DNA of 64,000 nucleotides from UBA5078 sp033721235 (GTDB taxonomy: Bacteria; Pseudomonadota; Gammaproteobacteria; Pseudomonadales; Pseudohongiellaceae), in contig JAWWAY010000002.1 of NCBI GenBank assembly GCA_033721235.1, positions 254,059 to 318,058 of the forward strand, read 5' to 3'. Shown piece after piece: positions 7,819 to 16,271 of this stretch; position 1 is the stretch's first letter, and the number at the start of each line of letters is the position of its first letter. The notes under the pieces are model-generated. The model was not told the DNA's origin. It saw only the letters and a list, made by a program, of their open reading frames with translations, and ran no database searches. The position numbers and the translations under genes are program-made.

Positions 7819-9750
7819 ATGATAACAAGAAAACGAGTGATTTCGTCATTGATCGTGGGTGCCGGCGCTCTTGCGTGCGCTTCATCAGCCCTCAGCCAAT
7901 CTGGTACTAGCGTCGCCGCTGGTGACTGGCCTGACTACAATGGCAATATGTACGCTCAAAGCTATTCGCCGCTAGACCAAATTAATGCTGATAACGTAGC
8001 CGATCTGGAAATTGCATGGCGCTTTGGTACTGAGAAGTTTGGCCCATCACCTGAGTACAACAACACTTCTACTCCGCTGGAAGTTGACGGCGTGCTATAC
8101 GTAACAATGGGCGCAACACGTAATGTGGCAGCTCTTGATGCGACCAACGGCCAGCTTTTATGGATGTGGCGCCCACAAGAAGGCGAGCGCTACGACAATG
8201 CCCCACGTAAAGGTGCCGGGCGCGGCGTAGCATTCTACAAAAATGGCGACGAAACGCGTATTCTGACTATCACTCCAGGCTTCCAACTTGTGTCCCTAGA
8301 CGCTAAAACTGGTATTCCTGATGAGAACTTCGGTGTTGATGGCGCGGTAGACTTATACTCAGGCCTGCGTAACGCATTCATCGATGGCTATGACGATATC
8401 GACATCGGTTCGTCCATGCCTCCATTCGTCATGAACGATGTTGTGGTAGTTGGACCAGCGCACCGCGTTGGCATGCGTCCACGAGCTAAAGAAAACGTCA
8501 AAGGCGATGTACGCGCATACAGTGCCATTACAGGCGAGCATCTTTGGACTTTCCACACTATTCCTGAAGAAGGTGAAGTCGGCCGTGAGACTTGGTTAGA
8601 CGACGGTGTTGAGTTCACAGGTAATGCGGGTGTTTGGGCACAGATGTCTGGTGACCCAGAGCTTGGCCACGTATACCTTCCTGTTGAGTCAGCCACTGGT
8701 GACCGTTTCGGCGGCGACCGCCCAGGCGACAACCTATTCGCCAACTCCCTAGTGGCCGTGGACATCAAGACTGGCGAGCGTCAATGGCACTTCCAAATGA
8801 TTCACCACGACATCTGGGACTGGGATAACACTCAAGCACCAGTGGTTGCTGATCTGCCTAATGGCCGCAAAGTGGTACTCGCGGCTACCAAACAGTCATG
8901 GGTATACGCGTTCGACCGTGTAACGGGCGAGCCTATCTGGCCAATCGAAGAGAAGCCAGTACCAATCGGTGACGTTCCAGGCGAGTGGTATTCGCCTACT
9001 CAACCATTCCCAACCAAGCCAGCACCCTTTGAAGAGCAAGGCTTTACTGAAGACGACCTAATCGACTTCACACCGGAGCTGCGTGCTGAAGCGCTAGAAG
9101 CTATTCAAGGCTTCCGCTTGAGTGAAAACGTATACACTCCTCCTTCACTAGCCGATGCTCCAGACGGTACGCGTGGCGTATTGAGCCGTCCTTCTGCTAC
9201 TGGTGGTGCTAACTGGGAAGGCAGCGCTATCGACCCAGAAACAGGCATCATGTACATCCCTTCTCGTAATGCATTGGCAGTATTGTCTGTCGACAAAGAC
9301 GAGAACTCGAATGTTGATTACAGCCAGGCCTTTGGCGTACGTGTACCACGCGTCAAGGGTTTAGAAGTGATTAAACCACCATATGGCCGTGTCACAGCAA
9401 TCGATATGAACTCAGGTGAGCATGTTTGGCAAATGGCCAACGCAGACACACCCGATCGTATCGCTAATAACCCTGCGCTAGAAGGTGTTGACCTTCCCCG
9501 CACCGGTGTTCCAACCCGTTCAGGTATTGTGCTAACTAAGACTCTCCTGTTCGTTGGAGAAGGCACTGGCGGCGGCACTAAACTTTACGCGCATGACAAA
9601 ATGACGGGCGAGATTGTTGCTCGAATCGAACTGCCCAACACCCAATCAGGTGTTCCAATGACTTACGAGCACGATGGCAAACAGTATATCGCCATGTTCG
9701 TAAGCGGCGGCGGCAGACCAACTGAGCTTATCGCTCTCGCCTTACCGTAA
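7819..9750 (+). CDS. Periplasmic PQQ-dependent dehydrogenase (quinoprotein)
   Basis: An eight-bladed beta-propeller quinoprotein. It begins with a signal peptide (KRVISSLIVGAGALACASSALS) and then GDWPDYNGNMYAQSYSPLDQ, typical of PQQ alcohol/glucose dehydrogenases. Repeated propeller elements such as LDATNGQLLW, YSAITGEHLWTF, VDIKTGERQWHFQ and YAFDRVTGEPIW are evident, as is HHDIWDWDNTQAP. No CXXCH haem motif is present, so electrons must leave to a separate carrier. The substrate cannot be read from sequence. The ATG at 7819 follows GGGAGAG and begins the signal peptide; the open frame extends to 7759 without support. Two YceI proteins follow at once, suggesting one operon. Confidence 0.9.
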   Translation: MITRKRVISSLIVGAGALACASSALSQSGTSVAAGDWPDYNGNMYAQSYSPLDQINADNVADLEIAWRFGTEKFGPSPEYNNTSTPLEVDGVLYVTMGATRNVAALDATNGQLLWMWRPQEGERYDNAPRKGAGRGVAFYKNGDETRILTITPGFQLVSLDAKTGIPDENFGVDGAVDLYSGLRNAFIDGYDDIDIGSSMPPFVMNDVVVVGPAHRVGMRPRAKENVKGDVRAYSAITGEHLWTFHTIPEEGEVGRETWLDDGVEFTGNAGVWAQMSGDPELGHVYLPVESATGDRFGGDRPGDNLFANSLVAVDIKTGERQWHFQMIHHDIWDWDNTQAPVVADLPNGRKVVLAATKQSWVYAFDRVTGEPIWPIEEKPVPIGDVPGEWYSPTQPFPTKPAPFEEQGFTEDDLIDFTPELRAEALEAIQGFRLSENVYTPPSLADAPDGTRGVLSRPSATGGANWEGSAIDPETGIMYIPSRNALAVLSVDKDENSNVDYSQAFGVRVPRVKGLEVIKPPYGRVTAIDMNSGEHVWQMANADTPDRIANNPALEGVDLPRTGVPTRSGIVLTKTLLFVGEGTGGGTKLYAHDKMTGEIVARIELPNTQSGVPMTYEHDGKQYIAMFVSGGGRPTELIALALP

Positions 9751-9777
9751 TAAATAGATATTTTTTTAGGAGTATTA

Positions 9778-10359
9778 ATGACTATGCGAACTTTATTTAA
9801 CCGAGCGGCCTTGGCGCCGCTCGCTCTACTCGTTGCGCTGCCTACACAGGCAGCCACTTGGGGAATCGATCAGAACGAATCCCGCGTTGTGTTTAAGTAT
9901 TCTTACGAAGGCACACCGTACGAAGGCGAGTTCAAAAATATAGACGCGACTTTTGACATCGACCCAATGAGCCCTGGCTCATGTGATTTCCAAGTCACTA
10001 TCCCAATTGCTGACATCAGCGTTGGTGATCCAGAGACTTTGGACTATTTGCTCGATATCGAAATGTTCGACGTTGACCAGTTCCCTACAGCGACTTTCTC
10101 TGCTGAGAACTGCACACTGCAGTCTGCCAACTCTTTCACTGCAGACGGCACATTGACTATTCGCGATCAAACTCATCCAATGGAGTTCCCATTCGATTTC
10201 GAGATTGAAATGTACGATGGTCAAGTTCGCTTCCATCTGACAAGTGAAGTGACAGTTCAACGTCTAGAGTTTGGCGTAGGTCAAGGATACTGGGCGAACA
10301 CTTCCACTATCCCTAATGACGTCGTTATTGAAATTGACGTTTACGCTAATCAGCAGTAA
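9778..10359 (+). CDS. YceI family periplasmic protein
   Basis: A 193-residue secreted lipocalin-like protein. A signal peptide (ALAPLALLVALPTQA) precedes the YceI start TWGIDQNESRVVFKYSYEGTPYEGEFKNI. The C-terminal half keeps the family pattern (PTATFSAENC, ADGTLTIRDQTHPMEFPF). YceI proteins bind long isoprenoid or quinone-like lipids in a beta-barrel. Two cysteines occur in the mature part and could pair. It starts 28 bases after the dehydrogenase stop with AGGAG upstream, so it is very probably in the same operon. An inferred role is to handle a quinone or other amphipathic partner of the dehydrogenase. Confidence 0.9.
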   Translation: MTMRTLFNRAALAPLALLVALPTQAATWGIDQNESRVVFKYSYEGTPYEGEFKNIDATFDIDPMSPGSCDFQVTIPIADISVGDPETLDYLLDIEMFDVDQFPTATFSAENCTLQSANSFTADGTLTIRDQTHPMEFPFDFEIEMYDGQVRFHLTSEVTVQRLEFGVGQGYWANTSTIPNDVVIEIDVYANQQ

Positions 10360-10393
10360 TTACAATCGATCCTTTTGTTCATAGGTTAACTTA

Positions 10394-11038
10394 ATGTTTA
10401 ATAAATCATTTTCTCAGTTTCGTCGGGTCGCTTTGATCCTTGGGGCATCAGCTTTACTGGCATCTTGTGATCGCCTTTTGACGCCTGACTTCAACACTGA
10501 TGTCGCAGAGCTACGCGGCGGTGGCTATACGCTAGACAAAGACCACGCGTCTCTAGTGTTTAATATCGACCACTTGGGCTTCTCTACTTTCATCGGTTCT
10601 TTCGACGCGTTCGATGCCTCACTGGATTTCGATCCTGAGAACATTGAGAATTCAAGCCTCGAAGTGATCGTTGATATGAACTCTCTAGATATCAATTTGC
10701 CAGAGTTCGAGGAAGAGCTATTAGGGGATAACTGGTTTGACGCGGCAACTTTCCCGCAGGCCGTTTACCGTACTACCTCTTACCTAGGTGAAGCCGAAGA
10801 CGGCACGCACAACTTCCAAGGCGATCTCACTATGCACGGCGTAACCGCGCCAGTGGTATTAAACGTTAAGTTCAACGGTGGTGGTCGTAACTTCCTTACT
10901 CGTAAGTACACGCTAGGCTTTCAGGCCCAAGCACAGTTCCTACGTTCTGAGTTCGGCGTCGACCGCTTCACCAACTTCGGTGTAGGCGACGACATCACGC
11001 TAGACATCAATGTCGAGTTCCAGGAAGCAGAAGAGTAA
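10394..11038 (+). CDS. YceI family lipoprotein
   Basis: A second YceI paralogue of 214 residues, but with a lipobox (LLASC) after a short hydrophobic signal, so the mature protein should be lipid-anchored. The YceI core starts at YTLDKDHASLVFNIDHLGFSTFIGSF and continues with FPQAVYRTTSYLGEAEDGTHNFQGDLTMHGVTAPV. It follows the soluble YceI gene by 34 bases and is closed by a strong terminator, completing a dehydrogenase-YceI-YceI unit. The soluble and anchored copies might form a relay; that is inference. Confidence 0.9.
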   Translation: MFNKSFSQFRRVALILGASALLASCDRLLTPDFNTDVAELRGGGYTLDKDHASLVFNIDHLGFSTFIGSFDAFDASLDFDPENIENSSLEVIVDMNSLDINLPEFEEELLGDNWFDAATFPQAVYRTTSYLGEAEDGTHNFQGDLTMHGVTAPVVLNVKFNGGGRNFLTRKYTLGFQAQAQFLRSEFGVDRFTNFGVGDDITLDINVEFQEAEE

Positions 11039-11071
11039 GGCCAGTCAGGGTCTTGACTCTAAGTAAAAAAG

Positions 11072-11094
11072 AAAGGCTACCCGTGGTAGCCTTT
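11072..11094 (+). terminator. Intrinsic terminator after the PQQ/YceI operon
   Basis: A 10-bp stem (AAAGGCTACC at 11072-11081 with 11085-11094) with a 3-base loop runs into a T tract at 11092-11098. Confidence 0.9.
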
Positions 11095-11171
11095 TTTTAT
11101 ACCTCTAAACAAAGCCCCTTAAACCGAGTTAATGCAGGGCAAAATAAACTTTCAAAGAGAGTAGATTTCCG

Positions 11172-11199
11172 TTTACCTTCAGGAAGTTCTTGTTACAAT
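11172..11199 (+). promoter_or_regulatory. Sigma-70 promoter of the decarboxylase gene
   Basis: TTTACC (11172-11177), a 16-base spacer and TACAAT (11194-11199). The predicted start near 11206 leaves a leader of about 70 bases ending in a strong AGGAGG at 11259-11264. Confidence 0.55.
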
Positions 11200-11275
11200 T
11201 GCCGCCTTGTTTGACCGCAACCCAACCGGCACGAAACCGGTGCAACCCAAGTTCGCGCAGGAGGCCAGTTCAACA

Positions 11276-12448
11276 ATGAGCACAGAGCATATTCAAGTAG
11301 AAGACTATTACGACAAAGAGACCTTTGATCGTATTAAGAAACTTGCCGACACAAAAGAGACTCCTTTTGTGGTTATCGACCTCGCCACTATTGAGAAGCA
11401 GTACGATGAGTTAAAGAACTACTTCCCCTATGCAAGCGTCTACTACGCAGTTAAGGCAAACCCCGCTAATGAAATTCTAGCGGCATTGCGCGATCGCGGC
11501 TCAAACTTCGACGTCGCCTCTATTTATGAACTAGATAAACTGCTCGCCTTAAACGTTGAGGCTTCGCGCTGCAGCTTTGGTAATACGATCAAGAAGAGCA
11601 AGGATATTCGATATTTTTATGAGAATGGCGTACGCATGTTCGCTACCGACTCAGAAGCAGACCTGCGCAATATCGCCAAAGCGGCACCTGGCGCGCGGGT
11701 ATATGTGCGCATTCTTTCAGAGGGCAGCGGCACAGCCGACTGGCCACTATCACGCAAGTTCGGCTGCCAAAGCGATATGGCAATGGACCTACTCGTCCTG
11801 GCCAAAGACCTAGGCCTTGAGCCTTATGGTGTCTCTTTCCATGTGGGCTCACAACAGCGCGATATTGGCGCTTGGGATGCTGCCATAGGCAAAGTCAAAG
11901 TCATATTCGAAAGACTAAAAGAAGAAGACAATATTGAACTTAAGATGATTAACCTGGGTGGCGGCTTTCCTGCCAATTATATTCAGCGAGCCAATACCCT
12001 TGATCTGTACGCGGAAGAAATCACCCGCTTCATCGAGGAAGACTTTGGAGATGAATTCCCTGAGATTATTCTAGAGCCTGGCCGCTCTCTTATCTCTAAC
12101 GCGGGCGTTCTGGTATCCGAGGTCGTGCTAATCTCACGCAAGTCGCACACCGCGCTGCAACGATGGGTGTTTACGGATGTAGGCAAGTTCTCGGGCCTCA
12201 TTGAAACCATGGATGAGTGCATCAAATACCCAATCTATGTAGAGAAAAAAGGCGAACTAGAGGAAGTTGTCATCGCCGGCCCAACCTGTGACAGTGCCGA
12301 CATAATGTATGAACACTACAAGTATGGCCTACCTCTCAACCTCGCGATTCAAGATCGCATGTACTGGCTGACAGCAGGGGCTTATACGACTAGTTACAGC
12401 TCTATCGAATTTAACGGCTTTCCGCCGCTAAAATCCTATTTCGTATAA
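11276..12448 (+). CDS. speC: Ornithine/lysine decarboxylase, fold-type III
   Basis: A PLP-dependent alanine-racemase-fold decarboxylase that makes putrescine from ornithine, and in many gammaproteobacteria also cadaverine from lysine. The PLP lysine lies in YYAVKANP near residue 50. Other family motifs are DVASIYELDKLL, HVGSQQRD, NLGGGFP, EPGRSL, and the cross-subunit cysteine in GPTCDSAD. Length (390 aa) and sequence closely follow the Pseudomonas SpeC type, not the large E. coli fold-type I enzyme. The frame extends back to 11207, which is at the predicted transcription start, so the ATG at 11276 after AGGAGG is the start. It converges on the GGDEF gene with only 2 bases between. Confidence 0.94.
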   Translation: MSTEHIQVEDYYDKETFDRIKKLADTKETPFVVIDLATIEKQYDELKNYFPYASVYYAVKANPANEILAALRDRGSNFDVASIYELDKLLALNVEASRCSFGNTIKKSKDIRYFYENGVRMFATDSEADLRNIAKAAPGARVYVRILSEGSGTADWPLSRKFGCQSDMAMDLLVLAKDLGLEPYGVSFHVGSQQRDIGAWDAAIGKVKVIFERLKEEDNIELKMINLGGGFPANYIQRANTLDLYAEEITRFIEEDFGDEFPEIILEPGRSLISNAGVLVSEVVLISRKSHTALQRWVFTDVGKFSGLIETMDECIKYPIYVEKKGELEEVVIAGPTCDSADIMYEHYKYGLPLNLAIQDRMYWLTAGAYTTSYSSIEFNGFPPLKSYFV

Positions 12449-12450
12449 GA

Positions 12451-13401
12451 CTAGTCACGCGGAGGGTCTTCACCAGGTTGAAGACTCTCTACAGTATTGC
12501 GCCCAGCAAGTTTGGCAGAGTATAGGGCTCTATCGGCCAGCATCAAGGCGCGGTCAAAAGTAATCTCAGCCCCCTTCTTAACTACCATTCCGATGCTACA
12601 AGAAATCTCAATATCGCCCAATTCAAGCCCGGCAAACAAGAGATAAACTTGGCTTCTTATGCGCTCAGCAATTTCGGCGGCTTGCTTAAAATCAGTTTCA
12701 GGCAAGACAATCACAAACTCATCCCCGCCTAAACGACCCAGAATATCACTCTCTCGCAGCAGCCCTTTTACCGTGGTCACCACGGTACCTAGGACTTCGT
12801 CTCCCTTGGAGTGCCCCCAAGTGTCATTGATTTGTTTAAAATTGTCGACGTCGAGCATGAGAGTGGCCACCGGATCGAGCGACCTGCACGATTTCACGAA
12901 AACCTTGCGAGCCTCTAGGAATAGACCACGGCGACTAAACACACCAGTCAGATCATCGGTATAGGCAAGCGCTTCGGCCCTAGCATGCGCTTGGCGCAAG
13001 TCTTCTTCCATATTCTTGCGCTCTGTGATATCTGATGCAATCTCTATGCGCACGAGCCGACCATCAACCCAAGGAATGGCTTGATCACGGCACTGGTACC
13101 AACGTTGATCGACGGTATTTTGAAACTCCCAAACGTGGACACCCTTGGGCTTACCGTCCTTATCTCGAAGCAAGTGATTAGTACAAAAACTACAAGGCCC
13201 ACTCTGACCGCTCTGCAAGACTTCCCAACAACGCCGTCCGTCGGGATCCCCCCATATCTTGCGCCCATAGCGACTCATATACAGTAACTCATGGGTGTCA
13301 AAATCCGCGACGTAAACCAAAGCGTCTAACTCCTCAAGGACGGTTTGGATTGCCTCATAAGCATAGTCTTTGGTCTCATCTTTCTTGTTAGAATTCGGCA
13401 T
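12451..13401 (-). CDS. PAS-GGDEF diguanylate cyclase
   Basis: A 316-residue cytoplasmic protein with no membrane segment. An N-terminal PAS domain (~20-130) contains a cysteine-bearing loop RRCWEVLQSGQSGPCSFCTN, a pattern seen in PAS domains that could bind metal or sense redox. A short helical linker leads to a GGDEF domain with the intact active site RLGGDEFVIVLP, so it should make cyclic di-GMP. I see no RxxD inhibitory site before GGDEF. The start is the ATG at 13401 after GGAGAG; the longer frame to 13467 lacks a ribosome site. No EAL domain is present. Confidence 0.88.
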   Translation of the reverse strand: MPNSNKKDETKDYAYEAIQTVLEELDALVYVADFDTHELLYMSRYGRKIWGDPDGRRCWEVLQSGQSGPCSFCTNHLLRDKDGKPKGVHVWEFQNTVDQRWYQCRDQAIPWVDGRLVRIEIASDITERKNMEEDLRQAHARAEALAYTDDLTGVFSRRGLFLEARKVFVKSCRSLDPVATLMLDVDNFKQINDTWGHSKGDEVLGTVVTTVKGLLRESDILGRLGGDEFVIVLPETDFKQAAEIAERIRSQVYLLFAGLELGDIEISCSIGMVVKKGAEITFDRALMLADRALYSAKLAGRNTVESLQPGEDPPRD

Positions 13402-13740
13402 ACTAGCTCTCCACATTGCAACTAAACCATGATCCAGCTGCTTATTTTTTTTGTTGGGAGCGTACAAATTCCTTATGTTTCACTCTGTGCTATATATATT
13501 CACCTACTCTACTGTGCAAGCGATTACATGAGGTTGAAGGACTTTGCTGAAACAGCAAAAGTCGCTGCCTGAGCATCATCATAATATGAAACCCGCCCCC
13601 TTTCAAAAGGGCCGCAATTCAACAAGAGAGCTCTCAACATCAAGCATCACTTATTCACTGTCTCATAGCCTTAGGAATTTGTCTTGAAATATCTTTAAGC
13701 TTTACACAAAGCCAAGCCATAAGCGGCAACACCCACAGTT
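13402..13740. other. 339-base gap between the GGDEF gene and radA
   Basis: It should hold the promoter of the GGDEF gene. Two hairpins are visible: GACTTTGCTG at 13540-13549 pairing with 13553-13563 with one bulged A, and CCCTTT/AAAGGG near 13598-13611. Neither has a T run, so I do not call a terminator for radA. No gene is supported. Confidence 0.5.
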
Positions 13741-15114
13741 TCACTGCACAGCTTCGATGGCTTGGGAGAGCCGCGTGACACCGACGATTTCCATACCATT
13801 CACGCCGCCACGTGGCACATTGGCCTTGGGCACAATAGCGCGCTTGAAGCCGTGTTTAGCAGCCTCCAGTAGTCTTTCATGCCCACTGGGCACGGGGCGA
13901 ATCTCTCCTGCTAGACCAATCTCGCCAAACACTACCAATTCATGGGACAAAGAGGCGTCCCTAAAGCTGGAAACGATGGAGAGAATAATGGCGAGGTCAG
14001 CGCTGGTCTCTGTCACCTTCACACCACCAACGACATTGACGAATACATCTTGATCGGCCATAAAAATGCCACCGTGGCGATGGAGTACGGCCAATAACAT
14101 TGCCAAACGATTAGTCTCCGAGCCCACCGCTACTCTACGAGGGTTGCCCATTTGAGTGCCATCGACCAAGGCTTGAATCTCGACCAATAGAGGCCGGGTC
14201 CCTTCCCACAACACCGTCACTAGGGAGCCAGGACTCTCTTCTTCGGTGCGAGCGAGAAAAATAGCTGAAGGATTTTTCACTTCTTTTAGGCCCTTCTCGG
14301 TCATCGCGAAGACGCCCAGTTCATTCACTGCCCCAAAGCGATTTTTCTGGCCGCGCATAGTGCGATACTTGCTATCGCTGCTGCCATCGAGCATTAAAAA
14401 GCAATCGATCATATGCTCCAACACTTTAGGACCTGCGAGGCTACCATCCTTAGTAACATGCCCAACCAAGAACAATACCGTATTCGTCTGTTTGGCATAC
14501 TGCACTAAATAGGCTGCGCACTCGCGTACTTGCGACACGCTACCCGGTGCCGATGCGATATCGCTACTATGCATCACCTGGATAGAGTCGACCACCAAGA
14601 GCGAAGGTTTTTGCTGCTGCGCTGTCTGACAGATCTTCTCGACATTGGTTTCCGCCATCATCTTGAGGTTTTTCTCTGGCAAGCCAAGACGCCGCGCTCG
14701 CATACCAACCTGCTGAAGGGACTCTTCACCAGTGACATACAGAGCATTACTAGTTTGTGCCAGCTGACACATTATTTGTAATAACAAGGTACTCTTACCA
14801 GCACCGGGGTTACCCCCAATGAGAATCGCCGAGCCGGGCACCATACCCCCTCCAAGGACTCGGTCAAACTCGCCAATATTAGTAGAAATTCTAGGAACCG
14901 ACTCTAGGTCTATCTCGGCCAAGTCTTGAACGGCCGATGTCTTACCAGCATAGCCTTGAGCGCGAAAGTCTGGCTTAGCGCTTGGCGAGGCAGCGCTACC
15001 GAGCGTTATTTTGGAAAGAGTATTCCACTCCTTACATGCCACGCACTGTCCCTGCCACTGTCCGTGCTCTGCACCGCAGTCGGTACATACATAGGCACTC
15101 TTTTGTTTCGCCAT
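13741..15114 (-). CDS. radA: DNA repair protein RadA
   Basis: A RecA-like branch-migration helicase that processes recombination intermediates. An N-terminal zinc finger (CTDCG...CVACK, residues ~10-30) precedes a RecA core with Walker A GGNPGAGKST, then the RadA-specific KNRFG motif (GQKNRFGAVNELGVF) and a Lon-protease-like C-terminal domain. Its 457 residues match the family. The start is the ATG at 15114 (MAKQKSAYVC); the 22 extra in-frame residues upstream fall between radA and alr and have no family support. It is downstream of alr by 26 bases, probably cotranscribed. Confidence 0.96.
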   Translation of the reverse strand: MAKQKSAYVCTDCGAEHGQWQGQCVACKEWNTLSKITLGSAASPSAKPDFRAQGYAGKTSAVQDLAEIDLESVPRISTNIGEFDRVLGGGMVPGSAILIGGNPGAGKSTLLLQIMCQLAQTSNALYVTGEESLQQVGMRARRLGLPEKNLKMMAETNVEKICQTAQQQKPSLLVVDSIQVMHSSDIASAPGSVSQVRECAAYLVQYAKQTNTVLFLVGHVTKDGSLAGPKVLEHMIDCFLMLDGSSDSKYRTMRGQKNRFGAVNELGVFAMTEKGLKEVKNPSAIFLARTEEESPGSLVTVLWEGTRPLLVEIQALVDGTQMGNPRRVAVGSETNRLAMLLAVLHRHGGIFMADQDVFVNVVGGVKVTETSADLAIILSIVSSFRDASLSHELVVFGEIGLAGEIRPVPSGHERLLEAAKHGFKRAIVPKANVPRGGVNGMEIVGVTRLSQAIEAVQ

Positions 15115-15140
15115 CTTAAAACTTGTCCTTAGCTGAGCAG

Positions 15141-16271
15141 TTAGCTGTAGATAAAATGAACCCTTGCAGTGACCTGACAAAACAGCTCATAAGAAATTGT
15201 GCCGCACAAAGCCGCAATCTCATCAGCTGGCAAGCCTTCTCCCCAGAGAGTCACTTCATCACCAATACGGGCGCCCTCACAATCGCTCAAGTCGATCGCA
15301 ATCATATCCATGGACACGCGTCCCACGGTGCTGACTCTAGTGCTACCGCTCGCCGTCTTCAGTAAGACTGGCGTGCCACTAGGGGCGTGACGAGGATATC
15401 CATCGCCATAGCCAATTGAAACAATGCCAACACAGCTATCTCTTTGGCAAGTATAGGTAGCGCCATAGCCGACACTCTCGCCCGCGGCTACGCTTTTAAT
15501 CGCGATAAGCCTGGCCTTTAGGGTCATTACCGGCCGTAGACCTTTGCTCTGCCCGTACTCGCCAATCTTCGAGGAGCCTCCGTACAACATAATACCGGGC
15601 CGTACAAAGTCAAAGTGCGTATCGGGCCAGTTGAGGATGCCACCCGAGGCTGCAATGCTTAAGCGTACAGATTGCGACGGCGCGTCAAGGTCCGCAATAA
15701 AAGTCTTTAAAAGTGCGACCTGGCCATCTGTCATTGCACTCGCCACATCATCGGCACAAGCTAGATGCGTCATAAACACTAATTCCGTGACATACTGCCT
15801 GTCTTTTAACTCATTCCAGCATTGTGCAAACTCGACCTTATTTAGACCTAGTCTGTGCATACCTGTGTCGGCCTTAAGCCACACCTTAAGCGGTGCAGTA
15901 TCGGGATTAGCTTGAAAGTACTGAACTAGCATTTCTAGTTGATACAGCGAGTGAATGACGCAGTGCAGCTGGTGCTCTAATGCCAAGGCCAACTCTTGCT
16001 CGCTCAGACAGCCCTCTAATAGGAGTATAGACTTTCCTATGCCTGCGCGACGCAAGGTCAAGGCCTCTTCAATAGTGGCCACACCGAAGCAGTCGTCTTG
16101 TTTTAGCTCAGGGCTCAGAGCATGGGCGGCGGGAATCATTCCGTGGCCGTAGGCATCGGCCTTTATGACTGCCACCACGCTGCTATGGGGCGCAGCGCTA
16201 CGAGCGACGCTAAGATTGGCCTTGAGCGAGGAGAGATTGATTGAGGCCCAAGCGCGATGCTCAGCCACCAT
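15141..16271 (-). CDS. alr: Alanine racemase
   Basis: Converts L-alanine to D-alanine for peptidoglycan. It is a fold-type III PLP enzyme; the PLP lysine lies in VVAVIKADAYGHG near residue 37 and the catalytic tyrosine in the region SVGYGATYTCQRDS. ATG codons at 16286 and 16271 are both possible; GAGAG 8 bases before 16271 favours MVAEHRAW. Either start overlaps the end of dnaB, which indicates translational coupling in a dnaB-alr-radA run. Confidence 0.95.
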   Translation of the reverse strand: MVAEHRAWASINLSSLKANLSVARSAAPHSSVVAVIKADAYGHGMIPAAHALSPELKQDDCFGVATIEEALTLRRAGIGKSILLLEGCLSEQELALALEHQLHCVIHSLYQLEMLVQYFQANPDTAPLKVWLKADTGMHRLGLNKVEFAQCWNELKDRQYVTELVFMTHLACADDVASAMTDGQVALLKTFIADLDAPSQSVRLSIAASGGILNWPDTHFDFVRPGIMLYGGSSKIGEYGQSKGLRPVMTLKARLIAIKSVAAGESVGYGATYTCQRDSCVGIVSIGYGDGYPRHAPSGTPVLLKTASGSTRVSTVGRVSMDMIAIDLSDCEGARIGDEVTLWGEGLPADEIAALCGTISYELFCQVTARVHFIYS

